From Mycocentrospora acerina (lineage: Eukaryota > Ascomycota > Dothideomycetes > Pleosporales), in the NCBI GenBank assembly GCA_022701365.1, contig JAKUHH010000108.1:185821-249820 (forward strand): DNA of 64,000 nucleotides, in the 5' to 3' direction. The notes beneath the pieces are model-generated. The model was given only the letters and a program-made list of their open reading frames with translations, searched no databases and had not been told where the DNA came from. This document shows, piece by piece, positions 1 through 11,429 of the stretch (position 1 is its first letter; each line of letters starts with the position of its first letter). A program made the translations under genes and the position numbers.

Positions 1-744
1 GGGATCCTTTAAGAATCTTGGCAATGGGTACAAGCCGCCAAGCAAGTGTGGAGCGGAGTCTAATGCCCCGAACATATTGACTCTCTCGAAAGAAGATTGT
101 CCGGATCGACAAATCAATTGGGGATTACTTTGCGGGGTCATCGTAAAGCACTGCGCTTCCACTCAGATGGGAAGGTCGAGATTAATTTCATCACAAGATG
201 GATTCCGATCTGCTTAGGCTTCCGTTTGTCCACCAGTTGATATGGACGTGGACAAACAGAGACTAAGAATACGAGTAGCAGGTAAAGGGCCGAGAGAATC
301 ACGTAGTTTAGCAATCCGGGGTACTGATGCATGAAACACAATGGCGTGGTAACAAAGCATGAAAGGAACCTAGCTGGCTTGACAGAGGGCCTCGGCGGAT
401 CAATATCCCTACCTTTTCCAGAAGAGCATATCGCCGCTCCAAGATCTGCTAACTATAGAAGGTGACCAAGACTTATAGGATACAGTGGCGTGTTAACTAT
501 GTATATTCTTAAGAATGGCGTTTGAAACATGTCTAATTTGATTAAAAGCAGATGGCTGAGCACACATATAGCACTGCCGATCATGACTCTGTTTTGACTA
601 GGAATCTGCTATAGACGTGCGGGTCATATCAGTTGAATGCGACCTCTCCCTACTGAGAAAATAATATAAGTAGGGCCGCCTTGCCTCTGCTTCTGGCATA
701 TAGGACTTGCCAACCCCAATCATTCGTTACCTGCAGCTGTCGTC
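1..744. other. Left edge, no supported gene
   Basis: No complete gene is visible. On the minus strand around 138-341 a short open stretch encodes one strongly hydrophobic segment followed by a basic tail. It could be the end of a membrane-protein exon or a decayed copy, but no family motif is present and the frame closes on both sides. The right end holds the promoter of the beta-helix gene. Confidence 0.4.
665..670 (+). promoter_or_regulatory. TATA-like box of the beta-helix gene
   Basis: TATAAG lies 80 bases before the start codon at 745, a usual distance for a fungal core promoter. Position and sequence are seen; function is inferred. Confidence 0.4.
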
Positions 745-1975
745 ATGGTTATATCTTCCGTTCTTACGACAGTGTTCGCACTTGTCTCAGTCGTAGCTGC
801 TCAGTGCGGCTCAGGATCTCCTCACGCTACAGTCACCGGCTCTGGCAGCTCGTTCAGAGCCTTGAGAGGCTCAAGCGAAGTGTACTCAGGCTCCGACTAC
901 CGCGCCGCCATCCAAGCTGCACTTGATTCCATTACTAGTGGCCAACGTGTTGCTGTCATTGCATCAGGATCCATCGGTGCCAGCACGATTACCATTACTA
1001 GTGGCAAGATCTTTGAAGGATGCGGAACTATCAATACCGTCCTTAGATCAGGCAGAGGTGCCATAGAGAGTACAGGAACAACCGGTAAGTCTAAAGCGCT
1101 TACGAAGATCAATATATTCCAGCCTTTTTCTAGACAAAAGCTTGCGAAATAAACATTAGGTTTACTGGTTACATGGTTTGAACTGACACGAAAGCGCAGG
1201 TGTTCAAATCCCATACTTGACGATGACGGGCAATCCCTACTTCGGTCTACGCTTTTCAGGAACCACGGGCCTGACTCTGGGGGTTATCAACTTCAACCTG
1301 AGCGGTGGAATGGGCATCCGGTAAAGATTTATCATGACTAAAAGGTCACAACATCTCTAACTATCGCATAGCTTCGATCGCGACCTGGCTGCGAACACTA
1401 ACGTCAGGATGGACGCAATAACGTGTACAGGGGCCAGCAGCCACTGTGTCGAAGTTTGGAATATCGCTGGCCTTACCATAAACTCGGTGGTGGCCAGGGA
1501 CTGTGGAGAGAGCGGCCTACTTCTCCAGGCTAGTACCAACATCAGAGTGGGACTGGTCGACGGCAACAATGTCGGCACCGGCACTGGTTATGGAACGCTA
1601 CGATTCGCTAATCGAAACGGTCGTTCGAGCTCCGGCAGCTACAGCACTAATGTTTTCATCGAAAATGTCAGATCTCGCGGCGGTGGTCGTGGTCTCTTCT
1701 GCGTCTCGGAATCCGGTGGTGCTGAAATCGGAACTCTCGACTTGGCCAACAACGGCAACAATGCCATCCTGATCGAGAACTGCTATGGCGTCATCATCAG
1801 GGGTGGAACCGTCAGTGGTGGAGGAGAAGTGCGTATTGCTGCTCGCACTGAGTTTGCCAACACGAGGGACATCAACATTACGTTGAGGGTCGACGGAACT
1901 TCGGTCAGAGAGAGCCCTTGTGCTGACAACAGCACTTGGAACCTCTCTGGTAACGGCGCAAGGAATATCTGCTAG
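745..1975 (+). CDS. Secreted right-handed parallel beta-helix protein
   Basis: Three exons, join(745..1084,1200..1320,1372..1975), give about 354 residues. The donors GTAAGT and GTAAAG and both AG acceptors keep the frame. The N-terminus is a clear signal peptide of about 19 residues (hydrophobic run ending AAQCGSG). The remainder is rich in Gly, Ser, Asn and Val/Ile with regularly spaced short strands (for example GLTLGVINFNLSGG, and later GGTVSGGGEVRIA), as in the pectin-lyase-like beta-helix fold. A few Cys pairs (GCG, DCG, ENC, final C) suggest disulfides in the secreted form. I see no GH28 catalytic signature, so calling it polygalacturonase would be unjustified. It may be a polysaccharide-active or structural secreted protein. 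Confidence in the gene model is high and in exact function low. Confidence 0.75.
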
Positions 1976-3145
1976 ATAAAACTTTCTGTGTACGTACGAA
2001 GCAATTGTAAATATTCTCTGCTTGATGCTATAGGGCGTGTAACATCGTCAATAGTAAAGTGCGGATCTTGCAATTTCCTGCTTCCATCCCATTCTTCTAC
2101 ATCTCTTGTCTCTTTTTTGTTCATTCTTCGCTTTGTTGGTTAATTCCGACATGCTACAGGTTCAATTGTTTTACAGCACCCTGGCCAGGAACTAAGCGCA
2201 AGCATGGGAAGAATGACGGTAACGATCTCCGTGCCAAGGAAACCCTGACAAGAGGCACCCCTTAGGAGTAGCGGGAAGTGTGATATTTGATGACTCGCGC
2301 CTGCTGATCCTTACTTGCTTTGAGAGACTTCCAGCTTGGCCATTAATTCCAGACCTTCGGAAATTATCTAATCCATGCGTGAGTCGACTTCAGTCGTCGC
2401 GAGTCACTTGCCCATTTATTGCGCCGCAACAACGGCATTAATGGAAAGAACAATGCAAAAGTCCACAATGCCATGGCAGAGGCATTCTCACCTCTTCTAC
2501 GGACTAGGATGTAAGTTCTAAAACAAAAATTGAGTATCTGTAACCAAATGTTTCTTGTAAAATCGTGCAGCGCTTACTTATACAGTAAATTCTTCAAATG
2601 CGCTGTAATTGTACCACGACGAGGACTGCCCTAGAATTGGAGAGAAGGATCACAAGACGGGCTGAACTTTTGGCAGAAGGGCTGGTAAGCTTCTCGCACG
2701 CAGTTCTGCTGTGCGACGCTACTTATCCATGGAGAGGGAACCTAAAACTACATCTGAAACTTTCAACCACGAATCAAGATTGACACCAGTGTATTGCAAT
2801 TGTTTGACATTGTTGTTTGGAGGAACAGTTCATACGATGATCCCTGATCAAACTGTCCCGTGCTCATACAAATTACCATTGATTGGACATCTACAGCGTC
2901 CTGCGCCGGCCATTGTGAATCACCAAGCACCTCGAAACCGTGACAGGCGTCGAGCTGCGTAAGAAGCAATGCTCTTACCGTTTGGTGTTCGACGATTGTT
3001 CAATTGCAGCAATTATTGATTCTTGTTAAATGGGTAGGGTATACTTCGAGTTTCGTCGCCTCTTGGAAGGGCTTGAAGACGATACTTTCTGACTTGGCAA
3101 ATTCCTTGATTTTCTTCTTATAATTTTGTTACTTGCACCATTATC
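1976..3145. other. Intergenic region, nothing supported
   Basis: Contains the 3' flank of the beta-helix gene and the promoter of the coiled-coil gene. Short open frames here lack motifs, splice support and start context. Confidence 0.5.
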
Positions 3146-4165
3146 ATGGAGACTGCTCTGGAAATTCCCGTCTCTCCCAGGCTGACATTTGCATGGCCCC
3201 TTCACAATCAATCTCTTCAAATACAACAGTCGCACCTATCTGGCGCGACAATGACCGATTGGGCTAGAAGCCCTGAATATCATACCGCGACTGCACAAGT
3301 CACCTCGAATAGGTTTTCTAGCTTTACAGTGGACTCAAAACGGCTGTCCTCCACGTCGACTACATATTCTGAATTAAGGCGATCAAACCAGAAGCTCGTT
3401 ACCATCCTTCAAACCATCCAAACTGAACTCGCAACCCATCGCTCGATCATGCTTGACCTTCAATCGCGGATCTCCCATCTGGAACACGATTCATATGTTA
3501 GCGGGGCAGTAGACGCTACGGACGACACGCGTTCTCATCCCAAGCGTGCAAGCGAGGAATGTCAGACATGGTGGCAGGCTTGTCAGAACTTTGCAGAAAG
3601 CTGTTCTACACCCTTCGATGCAAACGATTTCTTCAAGACTCCAGAACGCTTTTCAGGATTCGATTTCCATTTTGGAAACCTCGAGACCGGACCAGTCACA
3701 CCCCCTCTGAGTCCTTGGAAAGAAGACGATGCAGATTTTGAGTCGAGTTCATCCTTGACTTTGAGCACAGGACATTCAACAGCCGCTAGTATCGTCGAAA
3801 AATTTGACTCTGCATCCGGAAAGGTGGAACTCCAAGTGTCGACTTTAGAAAGAGCATATGTAGGCAAGAACGATGATATTATCGAGCGTATCATGGTCTT
3901 CGACAAGGCTAGAATACCCAAACCTCCAGTTCTGCAAACAGCACCCAGAGGCAAAGCATTGATACTTCCAAGCCACATTGCAGCTTCTCCGTCATCTGTA
4001 TCCAGCTCGATCTCCACTGTGAGCGTTGAGGAAATAACTGCGCTACCAAAACTGCCAACAATAATCGAAGAAGTTAGCATTCCCCCTCGTCATTCCAAGG
4101 GAATCATGCATTTGTTCACATACAAGGCTTTTCGCAAAAGCAAATCGCCTAGAAAGCGTATGTAA
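3146..4165 (+). CDS. Unrecognised coiled-coil protein
   Basis: A single exon of 339 residues starts at the ATG preceded by a pyrimidine-rich leader and the context ATCATGG. It has no signal peptide and no membrane segment. A predicted coiled coil sits around residues 76-113 (heptad-like run from SELRRSNQKL to SRISHLE). The central part is Phe/Asp/Ser-rich (NDFFKTPERFSGFDFHFGN) and contains a TPPLSPW motif typical of proline-directed kinase sites. The C-terminus is short and strongly basic (FRKSKSPRKRM) and could act as a nuclear or membrane-contact tail. I do not recognise the family. The frame, length and codon choice support a real gene. Confidence 0.65.
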   Translation: METALEIPVSPRLTFAWPLHNQSLQIQQSHLSGATMTDWARSPEYHTATAQVTSNRFSSFTVDSKRLSSTSTTYSELRRSNQKLVTILQTIQTELATHRSIMLDLQSRISHLEHDSYVSGAVDATDDTRSHPKRASEECQTWWQACQNFAESCSTPFDANDFFKTPERFSGFDFHFGNLETGPVTPPLSPWKEDDADFESSSSLTLSTGHSTAASIVEKFDSASGKVELQVSTLERAYVGKNDDIIERIMVFDKARIPKPPVLQTAPRGKALILPSHIAASPSSVSSSISTVSVEEITALPKLPTIIEEVSIPPRHSKGIMHLFTYKAFRKSKSPRKRM

Positions 4166-5513
4166 AGTGTACCCATTCCCTCTGAGCAAGAGACTGACAT
4201 GGATCAAGAACATCATGCTTCTCTATACGTTCACCAAGAGGCCCGGGTGGGCGACTATTTTGATGACTCTCAAACATACGGCGCACATATCGGTTGGAGG
4301 ACAAGTCGCTTCCTATAGAAGAATTAAAGTATAGTATATTGATGTTATGTGATCAACCTTATGACATTAATATCTTATTGCTCAGGATATAGTTTGATCT
4401 TTAGAGCGACAATTTTATAGCTCTGATACTCATAATGATCAGGTTGAGAGTAAGTTCAATGAAAACAACTCGATTGCAAAGAAATTGTCCAGGAAGTTTC
4501 ATGGTCTCAAGTTCTTATCACCTGAAGCTCTGAGACTTATGGTCAGCTAGTCCTTCTTCCTGAGGATATGTACTATTCTATCTCGTGATGTATCAGATGA
4601 TACATCATAGTACTTTTTTTTTAGCTTGCACGGCACAGTAGGATAGAGCTATGTTCTGACACTTACGATTGACATATCGTACAGTGTCCTATAATTATCA
4701 GTATAGTCTATATTCAGGATGCAAGACTTGTGCTTGGTCCTAATCACGGTGGAATTAATGTATTCATTATACAAAGGAATTTTTTGCACCTTGCCTCTAG
4801 AAATCTTTGTTACACGATTGGTGTTCTTACCTTAACACTCTTGGCTGCAGTATCTTCATGCCATCCCTGCACAGCCACCTTGTGTTGACTACTATTTTTA
4901 TCTCAAGCAAAATTGGTGTCGTTCTACTCCCACTTTCACTTCTGTTTGCAAAAACCTTACTCCATACTTCCACGGTGCCAGTCATCTCATGCATCCCATC
5001 CGGGAGGTAGGGCCAGAGAGCTGCCTTCCACGTTCTATCCACAGTATTCAGTTCTCACTTCAGTTCATTTCGCTTAGCCCTGAACTAGGTAATATAGTAA
5101 TGAACAAGGTGACGCTTGAAACCCCTTGCTATTGCAGCTTGGTGTAAGCTCGCTAAATCAGTCCTGCCAGTAGAATTTCGCGGCGGACCAAGACCGGGAA
5201 AATGCCAAGAGACGGCTTGTCTCGACTACTCAACTGGTGCGCCTAAACATTGTACTCACGATTGCTCTCGCATTCCCGTACACATGACTATAACAGTGTG
5301 GTTCTAAGTGCGCCACTGTCGATGAACTAGCGGCAAGAAGATTAGTGGCTTGCTGCGTACCTTATGTCGCTGTACAGCCCTAGTTGAACCTTGCCTAGCC
5401 TTGCGCACATGTTTAGGGGCTTGATGTATATTTGAGCGCCTTGCCAGGCGCGCAAGGCTCTGTCGTTGGATACACTCCTCGACGTCATTTATGCAAAAAA
5501 ATTAATCACCACC
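4166..5513. other. AT-rich intergenic region
   Basis: About 1.3 kb of AT-rich sequence with many short inverted and TATA-like motifs. It includes a pair of ATGTATCAGATGATACAT-like half-palindromes near 4590-4608. No gene is supported. Confidence 0.5.
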
Positions 5514-8184
5514 ATGCTTGGACTAGAAGAGTTGACAGTTGGTCAGGTTTCTGGAATGATAGCAGCTGCTGTCTTCTTAGGCAAGTTGTACTAAACTCGG
5601 GTAGATTCACCTGTACTGACAGATGTAGCTCAACTGTTGGTGCCAATAGCACTTCCAGTCATCCTCTCAGGACTCCTCCGACCACGCTCAGCACCTATCA
5701 CTCTATCTGCTGTTTCCTGGTCCGTGGTTTCTCGTCTATACCACTCGTCGTTATGGCCAGTCATTCTCCGAACCGATTCAGCGGCAACTTTCTCGTCATG
5801 CAAATCGGCTCTTTTCATATCTTTCTTCAAGACATTCATGTTAGTTTTGATAGGTGTTGCAGCTATTGTGACGCCACTTGGTCTTCACGACGGAATCGTG
5901 GCGAGAATAGAAACGGAGGCACCAACCTTTGATTACATCAAGGACACATCCTCCATGGGATATGGAACCCCTCCTCGTTCGCAAAGTGTGACATGGTCAA
6001 GACTTTGTGGCTTCTTCCTGCTAATGCCTTGTCCGAATGACTTCAACAGAGCCACAGTGGTACAAAATAATAGCTCGGGCGTATCCGTGAACTACACGAA
6101 TGACTGGTACGACACAAAGATTCCGCAAGAAGTTATCGAGGGCTTTCAGAGTGGTAGAGCCAACTTTGAAGACTCAGTATCAAGTACGTTCGATATTCAG
6201 TGGAGATCATATGTGAAAAACGTAGTCAACGACGTAGCCAAAGGCCCTCCTATCGACAATAACACAGCTCGCACAGTCGGTACTTATCAGCCTCTCGCTA
6301 GTCTCGTTCTAAGTGATGACATGCTACCGATTGAAGGCCTTGTTGTTGATTTGGTGAATGGCGGAATTGGATTTCGTAATCACAGTAAACCTCACGAGCA
6401 GCACAGCACCTGGAGCGAGGATCTCTTATTCATCGTACCGGAAACTGTATGCGTCGATACCAACTTGACACTTGAATTCAGTATACCTGCTTTGGAGTCT
6501 GAAAAAATTCTTACAAAATCCGGAACCAACTTGTTCAAGCCAAGTATCAAAGACGTTGGAGGGTTCGTCAATCTCAACAGGACTTATCCAGCATACAGTC
6601 CAGATAATACCCAGGAAGACGTCAACTTATGGTATCGCGCGTATCGTGGTGAGTATCTCAACAAAGTGAATAGATAAGGTTAAGAGCTGATTTTGTTGTA
6701 GGTGCGTGGCTGAGAAATGCCTACAGCATGGCATACATGAATGTTACAAACTTGAGGAATGATACTAAAGGTGTAAAGGCTTTTTCCTATCTCAATTCCG
6801 AGATGGGGAAGGCTTTTCCCTTGTACTATCCCGATGGAAGCACAGCTACAAGTCTTGTAATCTATGCAAACGCTCTGCAAGTGACCACATCCTACTACGA
6901 CTATCTCTTCGGCACTGAACCTCTATCGAACAAATCAACGATTGGAAATACAACAACGGAGTACAAGTTCGCTTCTAAGAATGGTCTGTATCCAAATCCG
7001 TTTCGCATCAATAGTACTCAGTGGAATGAAATCAACACGCTATGCGTAGGGTCGGGCAACGGAGGTAAGATGACCGTCTTCCTGATGAACTGAAAAATGC
7101 TCACGATCTACGACTAGACATGGCCAATATCACCAATATTGTAGCCGAATGCGGAATTTTATATGGTGCACCTCGCCGCGTTGATGATAGCCAGTCTCTT
7201 CTTTTTGAGCCGGGATCCGCATGGACAACATCAATGTACTCTTGCATATCGACTGCGAAAGCTACCATTAAAACAACAACTTTCCAGTTCAACGGCACCA
7301 GCGATATCTCCGACTTGAAGGTACTTTCCATTTCTGATAAAGTATATAGTGACAATGAGTCCAAACCACTTTGGGGTGTCGAAAATACCAATATGAGGCA
7401 GAAAGATGCCACGGCTCTCTGGGGCTTGGTCTCACCCGAAAGTGCGGCTAGATTGAATCTCTCTACTATCAGAAAAGAATCCTTGTACCTTCCCAGCAGT
7501 GGAACGTCAATGGGTTTCCAGAATCTACCTGCTGCTGATTTTGCCGCCCAAGCTCTGGACATGACATACTCGCCATCTTCGTCCAACAGATTAGACTACT
7601 CTGGAAGGACCAATCTCGCCATGTACCGGCGCTGGCGGGAGTTGTCGAAAGCGCCTGATACTTCGGCAAAGATACTAAATCTCATCTGGACAGATATTGC
7701 TGCAAACTTGGTCGTAGGCACACGAGGCTTACACAATGAAAGCGCATCCAAGACAACCAAGCGAGACGGCACAAGTAGTCAGAGTGCAAAACGACCGCAG
7801 GTCACTACATACTCACACCGTGTCCAATACAGGTACGCGTACGGCATCCCTGCGTTTGCAGCACTGGTACTTGTCACGGCAGCAACGGTCTCAACTATAT
7901 TTTTCATGGTCTTTGGATCTGGAAGACCCTCAAACATGCGCGAGATCTTGCAGCACACCTCAGCTGGCCGCTTCCTTACCTCCCAGGCTGCTCATGGCGC
8001 TGCAAAGCGTGACATGTATTCGAATGAACCGACAAGTGTGTGGATCAAGGGAGCTGGCAAGCAGCAATTCACGCTTGGAGCTGAGGGATGGACGAAAGAC
8101 GGGCAGAATCAACTCCCTGGATACGAGGAGAAAGGTGGACCGGCCGTAAGTTATGCACCTGTGCCAAACCGCGAGGTGTACTGA
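5514..8184 (+). CDS. Large membrane protein with extracellular domain
   Basis: Four exons, join(5514..5580,5623..6648,6702..7064,7118..8184), give about 840 residues. The first intron is GC-AG (AG|GCAAGT donor), the others GT-AG. The N-terminal 140 residues hold hydrophobic segments: residues from about 14 (GMIAAAVFL), LLVPIALPVILSGLL, and MLVLIGVAAIVTPLGL. A long region with many N-glycosylation sequons follows (NNSS, NYTN, NDTK, NKST, NITN), then one strong C-terminal membrane helix (LVLVTAATVSTIFFMVF, roughly residues 735-752) and a hydrophilic tail. From memory, related uncharacterised proteins are common in Pleosporales and share the LTxxQxxGxIAA start, which is why I kept the GC-AG join over a weak GT donor at 5542. 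Function is unknown. The topology suggests a surface or vacuolar membrane glycoprotein. Confidence 0.7.
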
Positions 8185-9701
8185 AGGAAGGGTACGAAGA
8201 CAACACATCGATAGTCGAGAGTCAGTTTTTTTTTGCTTACAAGGGGCCTAAAGCGACCGTACACACGCTCCCCGCTGGCTGCCAGAACCGGCGGGAAGCT
8301 CTAATCAGATTCCCTAGTGCACTGAAGCTTTGACTATGTAATGGTGAAAATTCTTCCTCGTCACTCACACCTCGCACAAGGATTTTCACGTAACACATGA
8401 CACACTCTTAATTCTGGTTTAGTCAACAACAGGCCCACCAATAACTCAAGTCTGTATTTTTAAGCAATGTCGTGACCTATTTCTGGCGCTGGCCAATTGC
8501 CGTAATTCCAGAGCCTACCCCAGCTCTCGGCGATACTTTGATGTCCGGGGAAAGAGAAAAAGGCGGGACACGCTTTCATCTCGCCAATAGCAACGTGCAT
8601 GCATAGCAAACGTCAGCACTTTTTATGAAGACCCCGGTGGTATACGTGTATCTTTTTTCTTCTTTCTTTCGAGGACAAGCCAAGAAACACACAATCACGA
8701 CAAGCCCATGCTTCAGTCGTTTCTCAAACAATCAACATGTTTCTCTAAACCTGCCATGCGTTTCAACCATTTAGCCGCCCCCCCTAGTTTCTTATCTTCG
8801 CCCACAACTTGAACAGTCAAGTTTAAGCTAATACTGATAATCCACTCGGCATTGCTTGATCCTTGCCCACAGCTCTAGCACCTAGTCCCAACGCGATCAA
8901 ATCGTTCTATCTACTGCTTCTTCATATTCTGCAACAACAACAAAAAAGCAAAAACAATAGCTGCACTGCACTGCACTGCAATACACTGCAAACAATTAAA
9001 CCCCCGTACACGATAAGATTCCACTGATTACTACTCGCCCTGCTTCGCCCGCGCACGGTATTGCTGAGGCGTCTTCTACGAAGGAAATCTCGGGAGAGAT
9101 CGGAGCAACGCCGTTGGAGAAATCAGTTCATGCCCATCCTCTCGCGTGGCTACAACCCTGGTATTTCTGACACTGTGTAACTAGGAGTGCGAAAGCGAAT
9201 TGGGCTGTCGGAGTATTTCGCACCGTTGAGGAGGATTTACCTTGGCGCCGCAAGGGTACCTGGGGGGGGGCTCTGCTTTTATGCTCCTGTGAAAAATGTA
9301 CAGGGAACTGTTCCGAGCTCTTTGCTGGAAAGAGAATGGCCAAGGGCTTGGCGGTGGGGTGGTGGGATACGGAGACGCGTGGAGATGTCGGGGGAGATGT
9401 ATCGTACGATGGATGGGTGTGAACAGCGCGCAAGCGAACGGGCAAAAATTCCTTGTTAAGACGGATGTGGGGATCCATGCGCAGGATTGCAGGATTTGGG
9501 TTACGTCTGTAGGAAAAAAAAACATCTTCACTTGAATGGACATGGATGTCAGCAATTGATAATTGGAAGATTGCATTTACGAGTGTTCATAATTCATGTC
9601 TTGGACTAAGTCTACTATCTGCCCGTAGTGTTCATGGGCGCTTCTCCGTGGAGTAGCCCGTATTCCCTTTTGTCAACGAGTCGTAGCCAATGATATTTAA
9701 A
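8185..9701. other. Intergenic region with pyrimidine-rich blocks
   Basis: Runs from the membrane protein gene to the 3' end of the JEN-like gene. Contains pyrimidine-rich, promoter-like stretches (8650-9000) and a CTGCA repeat. Overlapping open frames between 9128 and 9576 on both strands have no recognisable content. No gene is supported, although the 8650-9000 block looks like the leader of a transcript I cannot identify. Confidence 0.4.
8961..8980 (+). repeat. CTGCA pentanucleotide repeat
   Basis: Four perfect tandem copies of CTGCA, followed by a degenerate fifth. Confidence 0.85.
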
Positions 9702-11308
9702 TCAAGCCTTCTCAACATCTCTGGTTTTGTTTGGGGTTTCGGCAATCTCCACTGCCTGAACGCCATCCTTCTCTGAGTGAATGCTACCCTGCTCAATGTC
9801 CTTGACGGGCTCTCCAGCACCAATAGGAGCGCTCTCCTCGAAGTGACGACCCTTCTTTTCGGGACCCAATGCAGTGGTGACAGCAATGCCCAGAGCAATA
9901 ATAGCAGTAGCAATACCCATGACTGGTCCATAAGCTGGAGATGGCTTGCCGCCGTGAGTGCGGATCATGTTGCCCTCAGCAATAGCGTTGACAATCTGAG
10001 CAGAGGGCGACGAGATCATGTTACCGAGCTGGTATGTGATTCCGACAAAGGAAGATCGGAAGGCAGGGGGCGACAACTCGTTCAAATGGATGGGAATCAC
10101 ACCCCAAGCACCCTGAATGAAAAACTGGATCATGAAACCAGAGGCTGAAAGGCTGCGCTCAGTTGTAGGCAAGATCCAGGCTGGGATCAAGCAGGCAGAC
10201 ATCAGAGCAGCGCAGACAATCGTGCGACGACGACCGAACCACTGCGAAGTGTAACCAAGAATGGTACCACCGACACAGGCTCCAGTCTTCATCAAAATGG
10301 AAGCGCGAGTTGATCCGGCAGCGCTGAGATGCTTCGATTGCTTCATGAAGGTGGTGTAGCTGTCTTGGCTGGTGTGCGAGTAGTAGTTGAACCAAGTCAT
10401 CAAGAAGATACAGTAAACACACATCTTCCACTCTTTAGCAAGCATAGCCTTGGTCTCGATCCAGAAAGCACCAGGAGGCTTCTTGTGGCCGGACTTCTTT
10501 GCCTCGATGAACTGCTTGGACTCGGGAAAGAGAAGTCGAAGGAATCCAATCGCAATGGAGAAACCAGCTCCGATCCAGAAGACAATCTTCCAGGTGTTGG
10601 TCTCTCCACCTACACCCAAGTTGGCACAGGCAGCAAGCACGTAGCCGAAAGAGTAACCCTGTTGCAGGATACCGCTCATGAGACCTCGAGCATTGACAGG
10701 GCAGTTCTCCAGAGCCATGGCAATTGCGTTTCCGTAAACACCGCCCATGAAGAGACCGAAGAGACTGCGCACGGCAAGGAACTGCTGGAAGGTAGCAGCA
10801 TAGATTGTTGCAACCTGGAGGAGTCCCAGAATGATCATGTTCAAAACCATGGGGTACTTCCTGCCGAATTTGTCTAATGACAGGGTTAGTTCTAGAGTGA
10901 AGAGATGTGGGTGACATGTTACTGACCTCCTGCCACGCCAAATGCAGCGGCACCAACTGAGCGAAGAAGCAGTGTCAGAGTGATGGCAGTTGTGATGTTT
11001 GTGTTGGACTGTTTGTAGTAGGCCGCGAGCTTGGTGGTTTGGATGGAAAGCGCGTGGAAATCGAAAGCATCGGCGGTCCAGGCTAGGAAACCAACGATGA
11101 AGTAAAGCCAATCCTTCAGACTGAGTTGAGCAAACAGGCTGATGGGGTTCTTCAGGGGCTCAGGCTTCTGCCACTCGCAGTGCTCCTCGCCATATTCGTT
11201 TCTGACGACAACACGCTGGTCCCATGTGAAGAGGTCCTTCAGAGCCTGTTTGGCAGTGGGCAAGAGGCCCTTTGCAATGGGGTCCGCTGGCCGGTTTGTG
11301 CTCTCCAT
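9702..11308 (-). CDS. JEN-type monocarboxylate/proton symporter (MFS)
   Basis: Two exons, complement(join(9702..10873,10927..11308)), give about 517 residues. The start is the ATG at 11308; an upstream in-frame TTG is ignored. The protein has the MFS motif A (DKFGRK, Asp at about residue 128, completed across the splice) and the Jen family signature N-x-x-S-H-x-S-Q-D-x-x-x-T at about residues 290-302, which lines the substrate path in yeast Jen1. It also has the conserved lead-in DWLYFIVGFLAWTADAFDFH. The cytosolic N-terminal 60 residues and acidic C-terminal tail are usual for the family. The expected role is plasma-membrane uptake of lactate, pyruvate or related mono/dicarboxylates with protons. 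Whether mono- or dicarboxylates are preferred cannot be read from sequence. JEN genes are usually glucose-repressed, and a CCGGGG palindrome upstream fits that. Confidence 0.92.
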
Positions 11309-11417
11309 GATGACTGCAGCTATGAACAAACAGAGTATGGGTGGAGATCAGTGCCCTTTGAAAGTGAGATGCGAGCCTGAGAGGGATGCTGCATGCCTGA
11401 GGGGGCAATAGAGGTCC

Positions 11418-11426
11418 TATATATAC
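11418..11426 (-). promoter_or_regulatory. TATA box of the JEN-like gene
   Basis: On the minus strand the sequence reads TATATATAG, about 110 bases before the start codon at 11308. It is a strong TATA match at a plausible distance. Confidence 0.5.
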
Positions 11427-11429
11427 CCG

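Noticed and set aside
138..341. 67-codon minus-strand frame with a hydrophobic segment
   Set aside because: One hydrophobic run only, non-ATG start, no neighbouring exons that join in frame with a known family.
1200..1215. GTTCAAATC-like tRNA T-loop sequence
   Set aside because: No matching acceptor, D or anticodon arms; it is the start of exon 2 of the beta-helix gene.
9128..9576. Overlapping frames on both strands upstream of the JEN 3' end
   Set aside because: No motifs; frames on both strands overlap fully and look like chance.
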